This document shows, in pieces, positions 4,806 to 5,343 of a DNA stretch of 5,343 nt. Location: the NCBI GenBank assembly GCA_029778965.1, contig JAKPBL010000280.1, positions 1 to 5,343 of the forward strand, in the 5' to 3' direction. A program made the position numbers and the translations under genes. The number at the start of each line of letters is the position of its first letter. Within the stretch, counting starts at the first letter, position 1. The notes under the pieces are model-generated. The model was given only the letters and a program-made list of their open reading frames with translations, ran no database searches and was not told the DNA's origin. The stretch comes from Bacteroidota bacterium. Its GTDB lineage: Bacteria > Bacteroidota > Bacteroidia > Chitinophagales > Chitinophagaceae.

Positions 4806-5343
4806 ACCGGCCAGCAGTTTTTCTACGGTTTGCTGCACGCGGCCCATGCGCGTTTCTTCTTTCTTCGCGCAGGTGATCCACACCACGTATTCTTTTTTAT
4901 TGGTAAAGGAAAGCTTCGCAAAAAAATCAGCGGCTTTTTTATTTTTCTTGAGCAGCAACAATTTTTCCAGGTCTTCCGGCGCTTTCACCGTGCGGGCTTT
5001 GTGATCAACACCTTCTACTATAGCAGGCTCTCCCCCATTGGCCGATGCACGGATCATGCTTTTGATCTGTCCTTCTTTCTTGAACCGCAAAGCGCTCCAT
5101 ACCGAATCGATGGCCACCTGGCTAACGCCCTGGTAACCGGCATTCACCACTTTTTCCCAACTGCAATCCCGGTTGAGGTTACTTACAATTTTGCTGGATG
5201 ATTTGGGATAGGCAATCCACAATTTAGAGCTTTCGTGCAGGGCGGGCAGTACATCATCCAAAATGCCGTTCAACTGGTTTTCATTAACGGCAAATACCAA
5301 TGCAAAATCGATCCGCCTGCTTTTGAGCAAAGGCGTCACGTTT
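4782..5343 (-). CDS. DUF3052-like plus YdeI/OmdA two-domain protein, N-terminus outside the window
   Basis: 186 codons plus the TAA stop (4784-4782) are visible, and the frame is still open at the right edge. The GTG at 5339 is only an artefact of the window end: the DUF3052-like domain normally has about 40-50 more residues before IDFALVF. The first visible half (roughly to FKKEG) has LWIAYPKSS and AIDSVWSALRF, matching the WVAWPK and AVDxTWSALK pattern I know from DUF3052 proteins. The second half matches the YdeI/OmdA (bacteriocin-protection or OmpD-associated) domain: PEDLEKLL, AADFFAKLSFTNKKEYVVWI, KKEETRMGRVQQTVEKLLAGK. These families have no settled biochemical function, and the bacteriocin name comes from a genetic effect. 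The tail is lysine-rich. No signal peptide can be judged. It converges on dnaG with 2 bp between stops. Quite sure of the OmdA half, fairly sure of the DUF3052-like half. Confidence 0.82.
   Translation of the reverse strand, partial: NVTPLLKSRRIDFALVFAVNENQLNGILDDVLPALHESSKLWIAYPKSSSKIVSNLNRDCSWEKVVNAGYQGVSQVAIDSVWSALRFKKEGQIKSMIRASANGGEPAIVEGVDHKARTVKAPEDLEKLLLLKKNKKAADFFAKLSFTNKKEYVVWITCAKKEETRMGRVQQTVEKLLAGKKNPAEK

Noticed and set aside
4830..5201. Plus-strand open frame of 123 codons
   Set aside because: Antisense to the OmdA-domain gene; its phenylalanine-rich composition simply mirrors the lysine-rich real protein.
5337..5339. GTG at 5339 as the true start of the right-hand gene
   Set aside because: The frame remains open beyond it to the window edge, and the DUF3052-like domain would lack its first strands.

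Overview
The window looks like a chromosomal housekeeping segment from a Bacteroidota bacterium, most likely Chitinophagia/Chitinophagaceae. This rests on four things: a topoisomerase IV B subunit of the Bacteroidota type ([14 protein letters not shown] in place of the GyrB-type GGLHGVG), a DnaG starting with the MISPATI-type N-terminus usual in that phylum, no Shine-Dalgarno sequences ahead of the genes, and candidate -7 elements of the Bacteroidota form TAnnTTTG. The genus is an inference from memory; no search was run.

Layout. Positions 1-771 (minus strand) hold the first 257 codons of parE, which leaves the window on the left. A gene-free divergent spacer follows (772-1085), with a candidate promoter for each direction and an imperfect 12-bp inverted repeat. 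From 1086 to 4779, five plus-strand genes are packed like an operon, with spacings of 10, -14, 8 and 24 bp. They are two tandem, mutually homologous 88-aa proteins of unknown function, a YkgJ-type CxxCxxCC cysteine-cluster protein, an exported rhodanese-thioredoxin fusion with a lipobox, and DNA primase dnaG, which starts at TTG. From 4782 to the right edge, a minus-strand gene encodes a DUF3052-like plus YdeI/OmdA two-domain protein, cut off at its N-terminus. It converges on dnaG with only 2 bp between the stop codons, and a candidate terminator hairpin overlaps both gene ends.

How the genes might work together. parE and dnaG are replication and chromosome-topology genes. The genes ahead of dnaG have a metal/thiol theme: a cysteine-cluster protein, then a periplasm-facing sulfurtransferase-thioredoxin. 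A functional link to the primase is not shown; the tight packing only suggests shared transcription and perhaps coupled translation. The least explained part is the pair of tandem 88-aa paralogues, which have equal length, align without gaps, and are coupled to the cysteine-cluster gene. In DnaG, the normally conserved arginine of the GFGGR motif is proline, while the zinc ligands and Toprim acidic residues are intact. I see no mobile element, CRISPR array, tRNA or rRNA, and no strong case for a wholly new system.
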